Shown: positions 20,344 through 30,015 of the stretch, in pieces
How positions within the stretch are numbered: position 1 is the first letter of the stretch
Layout of the letters: the number at the start of each line of letters is the position of its first letter
Source: Candidatus Poseidonia sp.
GTDB lineage: Archaea; Thermoplasmatota; Poseidoniia; Poseidoniales; Poseidoniaceae
Direction of reading: 5' to 3'
NCBI GenBank assembly: GCA_022426155.1
Contig: JAKMEE010000005.1
Location: 1 to 64,000, forward strand
DNA: 64,000 bases
The notes under the pieces: generated by a model
Database searches by the model: none
Told to the model about the DNA's origin: nothing
The model's input: the letters and a program-made list of their open reading frames with translations, nothing else
Translations under genes and position numbers: made by a program

Positions 20344-21161
20344 ATTCCATCCAGAATTCTTTCGACTTCTTCCAACCCCGTTAATTGCATTAATCGAAAC
20401 TGGGATGTTTCTGTCATTGTGACGCCAAGCACGCCGGATTTCGTTTCAAGTAAGCGACACAAATCTATAGCCCTCTGAATTTTTTCTTCAACTGCATGGT
20501 AAATTGCATGTGCCCGATCCATGTCCTGCATTGCCAATGCTGGTTCAAGTTCAGATACATCAAAACCCATCCTTCTCCATTGTAGCATTCTTTTCGTCAA
20601 CAATGCGTTGTGAAAACCTACTCTCGATAATTTTGTGAGGTGGGTGATGTGGGGTGGGTCGTAACTTTCGGATGAGGGTTCAACAACCTCGGTTTTGGAG
20701 TGGTGTGAAACAGTTCTCTCTCTCTCCATGGCAGGTGCCAATGCACGGATTCTCGCCCATAATACAGGGTCAAATGTGAGCGCATCAACAGACAAAAGCA
20801 TCGTATGGCTGCCTTCTAAAACAACCCGTGAAATATGTTGTAAAAATTTCATCAAATGCTGTTGACCGTTTTTTGCTAAAAGCCAATCGAGCCCTTCTAA
20901 TAAGATCAGACACCGACGTCCGACACTCTGTTCTTCTATGAGGGCCAGAATGTCATCAAGGCTTGGTGCTATTGATGTCTTTGACTCTTGCTCAGTCAAC
21001 CAAAACACATTGGTGTCGTCCATGGATATGAATCTAAGAAGCGAACGCAAAGGGAGTCTTGAGATGCAAATACGGGCCTTGTCATGGGCCTCATCCATTG
21101 ATTCAAAGATGTCGAATAGTTCTTCGTGAGTGGAAGATTCTAACGTGAATAGACCCGGCAA
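20334..21161 (-). CDS. DUF835-like protein
   Basis: RCLILLEGLDWLLAKNGQQHLMKFLQHISRVVLEGSHTMLLSVDALTFD resembles DUF835 found in Thermoplasmatota and other euryarchaea. Confidence 0.6.
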   Translation of the reverse strand: MPGLFTLESSTHEELFDIFESMDEAHDKARICISRLPLRSLLRFISMDDTNVFWLTEQESKTSIAPSLDDILALIEEQSVGRRCLILLEGLDWLLAKNGQQHLMKFLQHISRVVLEGSHTMLLSVDALTFDPVLWARIRALAPAMERERTVSHHSKTEVVEPSSESYDPPHITHLTKLSRVGFHNALLTKRMLQWRRMGFDVSELEPALAMQDMDRAHAIYHAVEEKIQRAIDLCRLLETKSGVLGVTMTETSQFRLMQLTGLEEVERILDGIQD

Positions 21162-21222
21162 GTAACCCCCTCCTCAACCCATCCACGAATGAAGCATCAT
21201 AAGGTATTAGTCCCTTGAAGGC

Positions 21223-21231
21223 TTATATTTA
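21223..21231 (+). promoter_or_regulatory. candidate archaeal TATA box for the EF-hand gene
   Basis: gCTTATATTTAcc about 50 nt upstream of ATG at 21281. Confidence 0.4.
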
Positions 21232-21280
21232 CCATGAATGATTATAATGCACCACTCTGTGGAACAAGGCAGGTGGCAAC

Positions 21281-23257
21281 ATGAGTGACGAAGATGGAAA
21301 CAAAGTTCCAATGGCTGAATGTGGCTCTTGCCGTACAATTATCCCACTCGATTCTGAGTCGTGTCCTGAATGTAACACACAATTTTCTGGTGTTTCGGAA
21401 GATGCACTAGGAGAATGTGGGGCTTGTAACAAGCTCGTACCTCTTGAATCCACCCGGTGCCCTGAATGTGGTGTAGTATTTGTCGCTGACGACGTCATTG
21501 ATATTCTTCGGAACTGGGTGAATGAAACTGGAATTAACATTCGAAAACTCTTTGACAAATTTGATGAAAACTCCGATGGAACCATTGATTCTGGCGAATT
21601 AAAACGAGGTCTTCTGGGGTTAAACCTTGCAGATTTACCTCCTTCGCAAGTTGAGCGTCTTGTCACGGAAATAGACCGAGATGACAACGGGGTTATTGAT
21701 CTGGATGAATTTGAAAATATCCTGAATGGGGACGAGGATTCAGAAATCGAGAATCCTGAAGAAGCAACTTCTCAGGTTGAAGGGGATGACCTTGCTGAAG
21801 AGAAACTAGTCGATGACGATTCGGATGTCGGAGAACAAGATTCTGATGATGCGGATGTAGAGTTTTCCGCTGATGAAGCATTTATGAAACTTGGAATGGC
21901 AATTTCAGAACAAGGATTAACCATTCGCGAAGTATTTGAAACCATGGATACGGACTCCAGTGGTTTGATTATGGGTCCTGAACTCCAAAAGGGCATAGAA
22001 GAAATCCTAGGAGAAAATATGGATTCATCCACAATCTATTCAATTCTAAAAATATTGGACCAAGATGATGACGGTAATGTTGACCCTATGGAACTTATCA
22101 AGGGATTGGAGGCACTTGACCTTGGTATTGACTCCGACGATACTGAAATGGAAGGTGAAGATTTAGACGAGGAGATGGATGATGTTGAATACGATCTTGA
22201 GGACGAAACTAAACCATCCGCATTGAATTCTCTCGCCAAACTCCTTGATGAAAATGGTGTTTCAGCACAACGATTTTTCAATGACTTAGACAAAGATGGG
22301 AACGGTTTGGTATCGATTGAGGAACTTCGTGAGAATTTCAATAAACAATTTGATGAAGAGTTCGATTTGGATGAAATCGAGATTCTCATGGATGAACTTG
22401 ACATCGATGGAGACGGCATGGTGGACATCATGGAATTCATCGAACGAATGGAAGAACTTGATGACCATTACACCACCCTTGAAGAAGGAGTTCTCAAGGA
22501 ATTCCCATCGCCTATGCAAAAGAAGATGATGTCAAAGTCTTGGAATGATGCGGTTTGGCCCCTCATTCACACTGCATTTGGAATATTGATTGTCATCCTC
22601 CTTGTCAATGCCCTGATTGGGCCAGTTGATGGTAGTGGAGGAATGGTGGAATACGCATCAAAAACAACCGGCAATCCACCACTCAATGACATTGGAGCAC
22701 CGCTCCAAGATGGTGATATTTACGTGTGTGACGAATCCTTCCAAGATGGCGGTTGTCCTAATTCCCTCACTCCACTTGCTGGAGAAAATGGGGCATCGTC
22801 CATGCCGAAAGGATTCTACTGGGATGGCATGCTTGGGCTCGCCATCGGGTTTGGCGGTATTGCATGGAGTCTGATCACTCACCTCGCCATCGTGCCAGGC
22901 TGGAGGGCCCGTGCGCGTGCTATGAAAGAAGTCGAAGCTGATATGGAGGATGCGGTATCTGATTCAGAAGATGAAGAAGAAGAACCTGCAGACGATGAGG
23001 AGCAGGAAAATGACGCATCAGAAGGTGACGAAAGTGGTGAAGGTGAAACTGAAGAGGATGGTGACGACGAAGATGATGTTCAGGATGGAGATGATGAAAT
23101 TGACATTGGAAGTTATGTTGGTATTGTCCTCGAAGATGAAGAGATCTTCGGGACCATCCTTGAATTCGATGACGATGAAGGGACTGTTACCGTTGAAGAA
23201 GATGGAACAGGTGACCTTGTGACAGGTTACCAGGATGAAATGTTCTTGCCAGAGTGA
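21281..23257 (+). CDS. zinc-ribbon / six EF-hand membrane protein with acidic C-terminal region
   Basis: CGSCRTIIPLDSESCPEC and CGACNKLVPLESTRCPEC ribbons; six EF loops (DENSDGTIDSGE, DRDDNGVIDLDE, DTDSSGLIMGPE, DQDDDGNVDPME, DKDGNGLVSIEE, DIDGDGMVDIME); two TM segments. Confidence 0.9.
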   Translation: MSDEDGNKVPMAECGSCRTIIPLDSESCPECNTQFSGVSEDALGECGACNKLVPLESTRCPECGVVFVADDVIDILRNWVNETGINIRKLFDKFDENSDGTIDSGELKRGLLGLNLADLPPSQVERLVTEIDRDDNGVIDLDEFENILNGDEDSEIENPEEATSQVEGDDLAEEKLVDDDSDVGEQDSDDADVEFSADEAFMKLGMAISEQGLTIREVFETMDTDSSGLIMGPELQKGIEEILGENMDSSTIYSILKILDQDDDGNVDPMELIKGLEALDLGIDSDDTEMEGEDLDEEMDDVEYDLEDETKPSALNSLAKLLDENGVSAQRFFNDLDKDGNGLVSIEELRENFNKQFDEEFDLDEIEILMDELDIDGDGMVDIMEFIERMEELDDHYTTLEEGVLKEFPSPMQKKMMSKSWNDAVWPLIHTAFGILIVILLVNALIGPVDGSGGMVEYASKTTGNPPLNDIGAPLQDGDIYVCDESFQDGGCPNSLTPLAGENGASSMPKGFYWDGMLGLAIGFGGIAWSLITHLAIVPGWRARARAMKEVEADMEDAVSDSEDEEEEPADDEEQENDASEGDESGEGETEEDGDDEDDVQDGDDEIDIGSYVGIVLEDEEIFGTILEFDDDEGTVTVEEDGTGDLVTGYQDEMFLPE

Positions 23258-23261
23258 GGAC

Positions 23262-23633
23262 ATGGAACAAATTGACCCCCTTCGAATCTTCTTGAACACA
23301 GCTGCTTGCCCTGTTTGCGGTTGTCTTGAACCGTATGGAACAATTCGTTGTCCAGAGTGTGGGACTTTCCATTCAGGTGCAATCATGGAAGAGCGTGAGG
23401 CTCCGGTACCATCAGAGGTTCAGGAGATTGAGAAGGCCGAACTGGACCCCTCCGCATATTCTCTAGGTCCAAGTTTTACGTTGCCCGATGAATCTTTCGA
23501 GGAGAGTGAGGACGTCAAAGAATGGGACGGAGGTTCTAGTGATTTTTCTTTTGATGATTCCGATGATCCACTACCCGCGGTGGAGTCGGAAACTAAAAAT
23601 TTCGTTGAACCTGAAGTTGTTGTTGAAGATTAG
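23262..23633 (+). CDS. zinc-ribbon protein with acidic tail
   Basis: CPVCGCLEPYGTIRCPECGTF; start 5 nt after the preceding stop. Confidence 0.7.
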   Translation: MEQIDPLRIFLNTAACPVCGCLEPYGTIRCPECGTFHSGAIMEEREAPVPSEVQEIEKAELDPSAYSLGPSFTLPDESFEESEDVKEWDGGSSDFSFDDSDDPLPAVESETKNFVEPEVVVED

Positions 23634-23697
23634 TCAATTGCCGATAGTAAATGATTTAATACAAATAATTCATTAAAGGCATAAGCATCTAATTCAT

Positions 23698-23774
23698 TGG
23701 TGGGCTCGGAGAGAATCGAACTCTCGATCTTTGCCATGTCAAGGCAACGTCATAAACCCCTAGACCACGAGCCC
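23698..23774 (-). tRNA. tRNA-Val(GAC), CCA encoded
   Basis: Reverse complement GGGCTCG TG GTCTAGGGGTTTATGAC G TTGCC TTGACAT GGCAA AGATC GAGAG TTCGATT CTCTC CGAGCCC A CCA: complete cloverleaf, anticodon GAC. Confidence 0.93.
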
Positions 23775-23833
23775 TAGGTAGTCTTGGCCACCGCCCGTTT
23801 GTATTAAACCAATTCGGTAGGTGTTGTGTTGAA

Positions 23834-23983
23834 TTAACTCACGATCTTTGAGATCTTGCCGGTGCACTCGGGTTGTGAACAACGGCCACCCATACGCGTT
23901 CGGCCATTTTTCATCTTAATCAGCTGCCCATCTTTGATAGGGCCGTAAGTTTTGCACTTCAAACAAAATCCTTCGACAGTAGT
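23834..23983 (-). CDS. small zinc-ribbon protein, DUF5679-like
   Basis: MTTVEGFCLKCKTYGPIKDGQLIKMKNGRTRMGGRCSQPECTGKISKIVS; start among several Met options (ORF opens at 24034). Confidence 0.65.
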   Translation of the reverse strand, partial: TTVEGFCLKCKTYGPIKDGQLIKMKNGRTRMGGRCSQPECTGKISKIVS

Positions 23984-24196
23984 CATGTGATTCATTTTCT
24001 CCGTAGGAGGGGGGCTCTTTGAAGACTTCGTCAAAGAAATTCAACTTTTGGTGATTTGGGGGCGAAACCCCTAGGTTCAGAGCATAAAATTGGGGATAGA
24101 TGCGAACTTTGTATTTGCAGGGGGGATGAAATCGCTACACTGCACTTGATCAGAGCCGAAATTCCACACTCTTGTTGGAGGTGATTCAGCCTGGAT

Positions 24197-24220
24197 GTCG
24201 CATAACTCACATTATGCGAC
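24197..24220. repeat. 9-bp perfect inverted repeat GTCGCATAA-ctcaca-TTATGCGAC
   Basis: Arms 24197-24205 and 24212-24220, 6-nt loop, intergenic. Confidence 0.8.
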
Positions 24221-24236
24221 GCAGAGGGGTACACAA

Positions 24237-24569
24237 TTATTGTGAATTCATGAAATTTAAATCCCCGGGAGCTATTTCGAACATTCCAACTAAGGGTGGA
24301 CCAATCATCAAACCCTCTAACCCCCCATCTTGTTTGTCGAGGGTGTTTGAAATTTCATCTGATACCTTTTTCCAAACATTCAGACTGGTAAAGACTGATT
24401 GTACAAGGAACATTCGTGAATCTTGTTTACCCGTCCCGATCCAAGCAGCAATACATCCATCTTGGCGACGTTTAAACTCCTGGCGCGCTTGTAGTTTACG
24501 TCGCAATCTTGCGTCCTTCCCTTTTTTACCTGAGCAAACAATAGTTTCAACAATATACATGAACATCAC
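24237..24569 (-). CDS. hypothetical protein, possible antibiotic-biosynthesis-monooxygenase-like (dimeric alpha/beta barrel)
   Basis: ORF 110 aa with TATA-like tataatatctataat upstream on minus strand (about 24590-24605). Confidence 0.5.
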   Translation of the reverse strand: MMFMYIVETIVCSGKKGKDARLRRKLQARQEFKRRQDGCIAAWIGTGKQDSRMFLVQSVFTSLNVWKKVSDEISNTLDKQDGGLEGLMIGPPLVGMFEIAPGDLNFMNSQ

Positions 24570-24629
24570 CTAAAATTAAATTGAGTGGTACTTATAATAT
24601 CTATAATCTGAGTGGCGTATTATTGAATA

Positions 24630-25892
24630 TCAGTGTATGGTGTGATGCCCGTTCAAGAAGGTAGAGTGGAACGGAGAGTGGCTTGGTTGAAGACACCATG
24701 ATTCCCAATGTGGACTTTCAAGAACATTGAGATTAGCAACAGCTCCAACCTCGATGTTCCCATGAGGATTTCCCGACGGGTGAGGAGTTTTTTGTGCGGG
24801 ATGCCAAGTGACAGCTTTGAGTGCGGCTAAAGGATCGAGGCCACAACGTTGAACCATCAGTGAACCCATAAATGGGAGGCTTAGTGTTTGACAATTTGGA
24901 TTAAAATCAGTCGCAAGCGAATAGGCGAGTCCTTCCGCTTCGATGGTTTTGAGATCAGGCCATAATTCCCCCATGGCGTAAGGCGTACCCGGGAGGAAAC
25001 CAGTGAGGACGCCTGCTTCATTCATCCTCAGTCGCGTATCCCACGAGGTATGGTGTGCATGGTCTGCTGTATCAACTCGTAATTCAGCCGCTAGATCTCC
25101 ACCTCCGCCGTCTTGAAATTCATCAATGTGCATTCGTAGTGACAAACCGTGGTTCCGTGAGGCTTTTAGCACATCTTCACTTTCCTCAATTGAAAACCAA
25201 CCAGGTTCACAAAACACATCAGCGGATCGTGCAATTCCTTGGTCAACAACCGCAGGCAATTGTTCAGATATCAGTACATCAAGATATTCTTTCGAGGTCA
25301 TGCCGGACGGAATATCATGAGCTCCTAGCCAAGTGGAGTCGATAGAGGGCAAATGGTCCACACTACCCAATTGACGGCTAACTTCTAGCAATTTTAATTC
25401 ACTCTCAGTACTCAATCCATAACCGCTTTTGACCTCCATATGAGTTGTTCCTGAACGTAGAGCTCGACGCATCCTCTGATATCCTGACCTAAACAACGAG
25501 TCGGTGCTGGCAGCCCTCGTTGCAGCAGTAGTTGACGCAATTCCTCCACCCATTGACGCAATTTCTGAATAGGATTTCCCCTGTTGTCGCCAACGTACTT
25601 CCCTTGACCGGTCGCCAGACCAAACGAGATGAGTATGGCCATCAACAAGTCCGGGGATGACTGCTTTGCCGCCGAGAGAGATGAAATGTAAATCCCCACG
25701 TAGTTCTGGGTCATGACCAACATAATCATATTCGGAGCGAACCATGCTTGATTGTTGGATATCCGCTATCAAACCATCTTCTATAATAACAGCCATATCA
25801 TTAACAATTGACGTATCATCAATGCCGGATTTCTCTGGGGAGTTTTCATGGAATTGAACCATCGACCCGATGTCCACGATGATGGTCCTCAT
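24630..25892 (-). CDS. hutI: imidazolonepropionase
   Basis: GKAVIPGLVDGHTHLVWSGDRSREVRWRQQGKSYSEIASMGGGIASTTAATR, MEVKSGYGLSTESELKLLEV, GLSLRMHIDEFQDGGG, ATDFNPNCQTLSLPFM. Start at internal Met MRTIIV avoids overlap with kae1. Confidence 0.93.
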   Translation of the reverse strand: MRTIIVDIGSMVQFHENSPEKSGIDDTSIVNDMAVIIEDGLIADIQQSSMVRSEYDYVGHDPELRGDLHFISLGGKAVIPGLVDGHTHLVWSGDRSREVRWRQQGKSYSEIASMGGGIASTTAATRAASTDSLFRSGYQRMRRALRSGTTHMEVKSGYGLSTESELKLLEVSRQLGSVDHLPSIDSTWLGAHDIPSGMTSKEYLDVLISEQLPAVVDQGIARSADVFCEPGWFSIEESEDVLKASRNHGLSLRMHIDEFQDGGGGDLAAELRVDTADHAHHTSWDTRLRMNEAGVLTGFLPGTPYAMGELWPDLKTIEAEGLAYSLATDFNPNCQTLSLPFMGSLMVQRCGLDPLAALKAVTWHPAQKTPHPSGNPHGNIEVGAVANLNVLESPHWESWCLQPSHSPFHSTFLNGHHTIH

Positions 25893-25943
25893 GCCCCTGC
25901 CTAGACGAAGAGGGTTGAAGAACAATGGCTTCCACGAAGAATC

Positions 25944-26951
25944 ATGTCTGGATGGACGTTGGGGATAGAAACAACGGCACACACCCTTTCATTTGGTCTG
26001 GTTGATGCTGAGGGAGTTCCGTATCCAGCAGCATCAGATACTCTCCGTCCTGACGAAGGCGGGATTCATCCGAGAGAAGCTGCTGACCATCACAAAGATG
26101 TTGCAAAGGCATTGTTTGAACAATCTCTTGAACAACAAAATCTCACACCAGCCGATATTTCAGCGGTTGCGTATTCACAGGGACCAGGCCTTGGACCTTG
26201 TCTTCGTGTCGGAGCGGCAATTGCACGAGGACTCGCCACCCGTATGAATGTCCCATTAATCGGGGTCAATCATTGCGTCGCACATATTGAAATCGGTCGG
26301 CAACAATGTGGTTGTGATGATCCTGTATTGCTCTATGTTTCGGGCGGGAATACACAAGTCATTGCTCGGCTCAATGGACGATACCGTGTTCTTGGTGAAA
26401 CATTGGATATTGGAATTGGAAATATGCTTGATAAATTTGCTCGTGCTCAGGGAATTCCATTTCCCGGTGGCCCGGTGATTGAACAAAAAGCTCGAGCCTA
26501 CCTCGATGCTAATCCAAACCCCTCGATGGAAGGACTTCAACTCCCCTATGCTGTGCGTGGAATGGATTTGGCTTTTTCTGGATTGATGACTGCCGCACAA
26601 CGCCTCATTGAACAGGGTGCTTCCTTAGAGGCAGTTTGTTGGTCATTGCAAGAACATGCATTTGCATCCTGTGTTGAAGTCGCGGAGCGAGCCATGGCTC
26701 ATACCGGAAAAGCGGAGTTGCTACTTGGAGGCGGCGTTGCGTGTAATCAGCGACTACGGACCATGTGTGAAGAAATGGCAAAGGATAGGGACGGTCAATC
26801 TTTTGCTCCACCAAGGATGTATTGCATCGATAATGGAACCATGATCGCCCTTTTAGGATTCATCGAATTGAGGCATCGAACGACACCTTTGTCGGAGAGC
26901 GGGATCGACCAATATTTGCGAACAGACCAAACCCCAATCGCTTGGTCGTGA
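25944..26951 (+). CDS. kae1: KEOPS tRNA N6-threonylcarbamoyladenosine synthase subunit Kae1/TsaD
   Basis: LGIETTAHT, HPREAADHH, VAYSQGPGLGPCLRVG, GVNHCVAHIEIG, YVSGGNTQV, LLGGGVACNQRLR; no fused Bud32. Confidence 0.95.
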   Translation: MSGWTLGIETTAHTLSFGLVDAEGVPYPAASDTLRPDEGGIHPREAADHHKDVAKALFEQSLEQQNLTPADISAVAYSQGPGLGPCLRVGAAIARGLATRMNVPLIGVNHCVAHIEIGRQQCGCDDPVLLYVSGGNTQVIARLNGRYRVLGETLDIGIGNMLDKFARAQGIPFPGGPVIEQKARAYLDANPNPSMEGLQLPYAVRGMDLAFSGLMTAAQRLIEQGASLEAVCWSLQEHAFASCVEVAERAMAHTGKAELLLGGGVACNQRLRTMCEEMAKDRDGQSFAPPRMYCIDNGTMIALLGFIELRHRTTPLSESGIDQYLRTDQTPIAWS

Positions 26952-26999
26952 GCCTTGTTCCATCCGAACGGTTTTATGGGGTGGTCCTCGCCATAGTTA

Positions 27000-27866
27000 A
27001 TGGGGGCAAAACACATCTCAGGGTCACGTCGACGTAATGAACCGTTTAATCCGTTCGCGAAAAATGCTTCTCAAGAGCATGAGCGGAGAAAAAGCGCACA
27101 ATCGCGTCAACCCTCGCGTCGCCCAACAACTCCCGATGTGTCTCCAAAAGAAACCGTGGATATCAAGGCCGAATTAGAACGTAAGCAGCGTGAAGCCAAT
27201 GAAAAATTGGTTGAGAAAGGGAAGGTCTCCGCCCCTGCTGTTCGTCCTGCACCAGTTCCGCAAACCAACTCAGAGAAGAAGGATTCAAACTCGGAACCAG
27301 TAAGTCGAGAAGATCGACTCGCAGAATTACGCAGAAAATCCGAGGCCCTCAAAAAGGCGGCACCGTCAAGCCCTGCTCAACCAAGTATGGAGCAAGAAAT
27401 CTTGGAGGGTGTCATAGATCCGGTGAGTCCAGTGGAAAATTCCGAAGTGGCTCCAGAAATCATAATCAGTGAATCTGAGGCCACAACTGGAGAAATGGTG
27501 ACATTACCTCGAGTTAAAAATGTCTTCAGGAAAATCGAGACTGAAACCAAAACGCCAACAAATGACAGGCGGCGCACACGGAGGCGCCATGACAAAAAAG
27601 GTGGGGGTCGTCAAAAGCCAGAAAGGAAACTTAACCGTCAAAAGTACCTTGAGTACAAGTACGCGGCTAAAGACATTCTTGACAACCCCAATGTTCCAGA
27701 AGAGCACCGCTCTAACGTACTAGGTCAGGTTTGGGCCAAAGGTGAACGTATTAGCGTCGAAGAATCCATTTCATTCATTGAACAAAAAGAACTTGAGTTG
27801 ATATTGCCAGCGGAAGTTGGTCAAAAACTTCGAGATCTTGTCAAGCGAATGACAACTAAGAGATGA
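27000..27866 (+). CDS. hypothetical protein, disordered charged N-terminus, basic conserved C-terminus
   Basis: ORF 288 aa between kae1 and FKBP gene; RRRTRRRHDKKGGGRQKPERKLNRQKYLEYKYAAKDILDNPNVPEEHRSNVLGQVWAKGERISVEESISF. Confidence 0.65.
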   Translation: MGAKHISGSRRRNEPFNPFAKNASQEHERRKSAQSRQPSRRPTTPDVSPKETVDIKAELERKQREANEKLVEKGKVSAPAVRPAPVPQTNSEKKDSNSEPVSREDRLAELRRKSEALKKAAPSSPAQPSMEQEILEGVIDPVSPVENSEVAPEIIISESEATTGEMVTLPRVKNVFRKIETETKTPTNDRRRTRRRHDKKGGGRQKPERKLNRQKYLEYKYAAKDILDNPNVPEEHRSNVLGQVWAKGERISVEESISFIEQKELELILPAEVGQKLRDLVKRMTTKR

Positions 27867-27870
27867 TAAT

Positions 27871-28374
27871 ATGACCGACCAAACCGTAAAAGAAAACAGC
27901 GTTGCAACCGTACACTACACTGGAACACTTCCTGATTCAAAGGAAGTCTTCGACTCCAGCGAGGGGCGAGACCCATTGACTTTCCTTGTGGGCCACCGCC
28001 AAATGATTCCTGGTTTTGAAGAAGAAATGATGGGTGCTAAAGTTGGAGAGCGAAGAGAATTCACATTGACTGCTGACCGAGCCTATGGAGAGCGTGACGA
28101 GGAAGCAGTATTGCAAATACCTCGAGAGAACTTCGCACCCCTTGAAGAAGAAGCTTCATTGGAAAAGGGAATGCAACTCGTTGCTCAAATGCCACATGGG
28201 CCAGCACCATTCACCGTAATTGAACTCACTGATGAAATTGTCACTGGAGATTTCAACCATGCACTTGCCGGTCAATCCCTCACCTTTTCTGTGGAAGTTG
28301 TTGAACTCCGGGATGCAAGTGAAGAAGAATTGGCACACGGACACGTTCACGGCCCAGGTGGGCACCACCACTGA
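27871..28374 (+). CDS. FKBP-type peptidyl-prolyl isomerase (SlyD-like)
   Basis: VHYTGTLPDSKEVFDSSEGRDPLTFLVGHRQMIPGFEEEMMGAKVGERREFTLTADRAYGERDE; His-rich C-terminus HGHVHGPGGHHH. Confidence 0.93.
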   Translation: MTDQTVKENSVATVHYTGTLPDSKEVFDSSEGRDPLTFLVGHRQMIPGFEEEMMGAKVGERREFTLTADRAYGERDEEAVLQIPRENFAPLEEEASLEKGMQLVAQMPHGPAPFTVIELTDEIVTGDFNHALAGQSLTFSVEVVELRDASEEELAHGHVHGPGGHHH

Positions 28375-28388
28375 ACTGAAAGCGAGTC

Positions 28389-30005
28389 TTGATGAAGCGC
28401 CATCCCCTGAGAACTGATATGGGGCCGTTGCGAAAGGATACTTGGAAGACCCTAAGTGGGATTGACCTCCCTCACATAGCCCGACCAACTAGCCCTGATT
28501 ATTCACACATTGCTGATGCTGGCAGCCCCCCATATACACGGGGAATTCATGAAACGATGTATCGTTCAAGACTCTGGACCATGCGTCAATATGCTGGATT
28601 TTCTAGCGCTAAAGAGACTAATGAACGATTTAAACTCCTCCTCGAACGTGGGCAGATGGGTCTTTCAGTGGCATTCGATTTGCCAACTCAACTTGGTCTC
28701 GATGCTGATGATGATCTCTCATACGGAGAAGTCGGCAAGGTGGGTGTGTCAATCTCATCGGTTGAAGATATGATTGAATTATTTGATGGAATACCACTCG
28801 ATGAAGTGAGTACGTCCATGACCATCAATGCACCAGCCATGGTGTTGTTGGCAATGTACATGGTTGCAGCAGAAGAGCAAGGGGCTAAAATTGATGAGTT
28901 ACGCGGAACCATTCAAAATGATATTCTCAAGGAATACATTGCACGGGGCACATACGTATTCCCTCCTGAACCAAGCATGAGATTAATCACCGATATATTC
29001 CAACACTGTGCTGAAAATGTTCCAAAATGGAACACTATTTCCATCTCTGGCTATCATATCAGAGAAGCAGGCTCAACAGCCGTTCAAGAAATTGCCTTCA
29101 CACTCGCCAATGCCTTGGCCTATGTTGAAGCAGCCATAGAATCTGGCATGGATATTGACGAATTTGCTCCACAACTATCTTTTTTCTTCAATTGCCATAA
29201 TGATTTCTTTGAAGAAGCATCAAAATTCAGAGCCGCGAGGAGCCTTTGGCACGATCTCATCAAAGAACGATATTCACCCAAGAAAGAAAAATCTCTGAAA
29301 CTTAGATTCCACACTCAAGTTGCAGGCGTAAGCCTCACTGCGCAGCAGCCACTCAACAATGTAGCGAGAGTGACCATACAAGCTCTAGCAGCAGTACTTG
29401 GTGGGACTCAAAGCCTTCACACCAACTCATACGATGAAGCACTTGGATTGCCCACTGAAGAATCTGCCACCGTTGCGTTAAGGACGCAACAAATCATCGC
29501 TGAAGAATCAGGTGTAGCTGATATTGCTGATCCACTCGGCGGTTCCTATCACGTTGAATCATTAACAAAAGCCATCTATGATTCTGCTTCATCCATCATT
29601 GAGCAAATTGAAACAATGGGTGGGGCAATGACAGCGATTGAGCAAGGTTGGCAACAACGAGAAATTCATCAATCCGCCTACCAGCATATGAACGAGGTTG
29701 AGCGAGGTGAACGACGAATCATTGGTGTGAACCATGGGGTCATGGAAACTGAAACACCGTTCCCAGCTATGAAAATTAATCCAAAAATTGGGGAAGAACA
29801 AGAAGGAAAATTGAAAATTTTGCGCACAAACCGTGATGGGGTGCTGGTGGAGAGATGTCTAAAACAGATTGAACAAGCTACCAAAGACGATTCGAATCTC
29901 TTCCCATCTGTTCTTGATGCTGTGCGTTCTAGGGCAACATTAGGCGAAATTATGAATGTACTCAAAGATGAATTTGGAACTTACATGGCGCCGAGTGGAT
30001 TTTGA
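28389..30005 (+). CDS. methylmalonyl-CoA mutase large (catalytic) subunit
   Basis: YTRGIHETMYRSRLWTMRQYAGFSSAKETNERFKLLLERGQMGLSVAFDLPTQLGLDADD; GGTQSLHTNSYDEALGLPTEESA; no C-terminal B12-binding domain in ORF. Confidence 0.95.
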   Translation: MMKRHPLRTDMGPLRKDTWKTLSGIDLPHIARPTSPDYSHIADAGSPPYTRGIHETMYRSRLWTMRQYAGFSSAKETNERFKLLLERGQMGLSVAFDLPTQLGLDADDDLSYGEVGKVGVSISSVEDMIELFDGIPLDEVSTSMTINAPAMVLLAMYMVAAEEQGAKIDELRGTIQNDILKEYIARGTYVFPPEPSMRLITDIFQHCAENVPKWNTISISGYHIREAGSTAVQEIAFTLANALAYVEAAIESGMDIDEFAPQLSFFFNCHNDFFEEASKFRAARSLWHDLIKERYSPKKEKSLKLRFHTQVAGVSLTAQQPLNNVARVTIQALAAVLGGTQSLHTNSYDEALGLPTEESATVALRTQQIIAEESGVADIADPLGGSYHVESLTKAIYDSASSIIEQIETMGGAMTAIEQGWQQREIHQSAYQHMNEVERGERRIIGVNHGVMETETPFPAMKINPKIGEEQEGKLKILRTNRDGVLVERCLKQIEQATKDDSNLFPSVLDAVRSRATLGEIMNVLKDEFGTYMAPSGF

Positions 30006-30015
30006 GGTGAATATA

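Noticed and set aside
22036-22440. Ser-rich 134-aa minus-strand ORF
   Set aside because: Antisense of the acidic EF-hand gene; Asp/Glu codons read as Ser/Phe on the other strand.
25893-25982. Longer HutI start at 25982 giving overlap with divergent kae1
   Set aside because: Internal Met at 25892 matches the usual start of the domain and removes the overlap.
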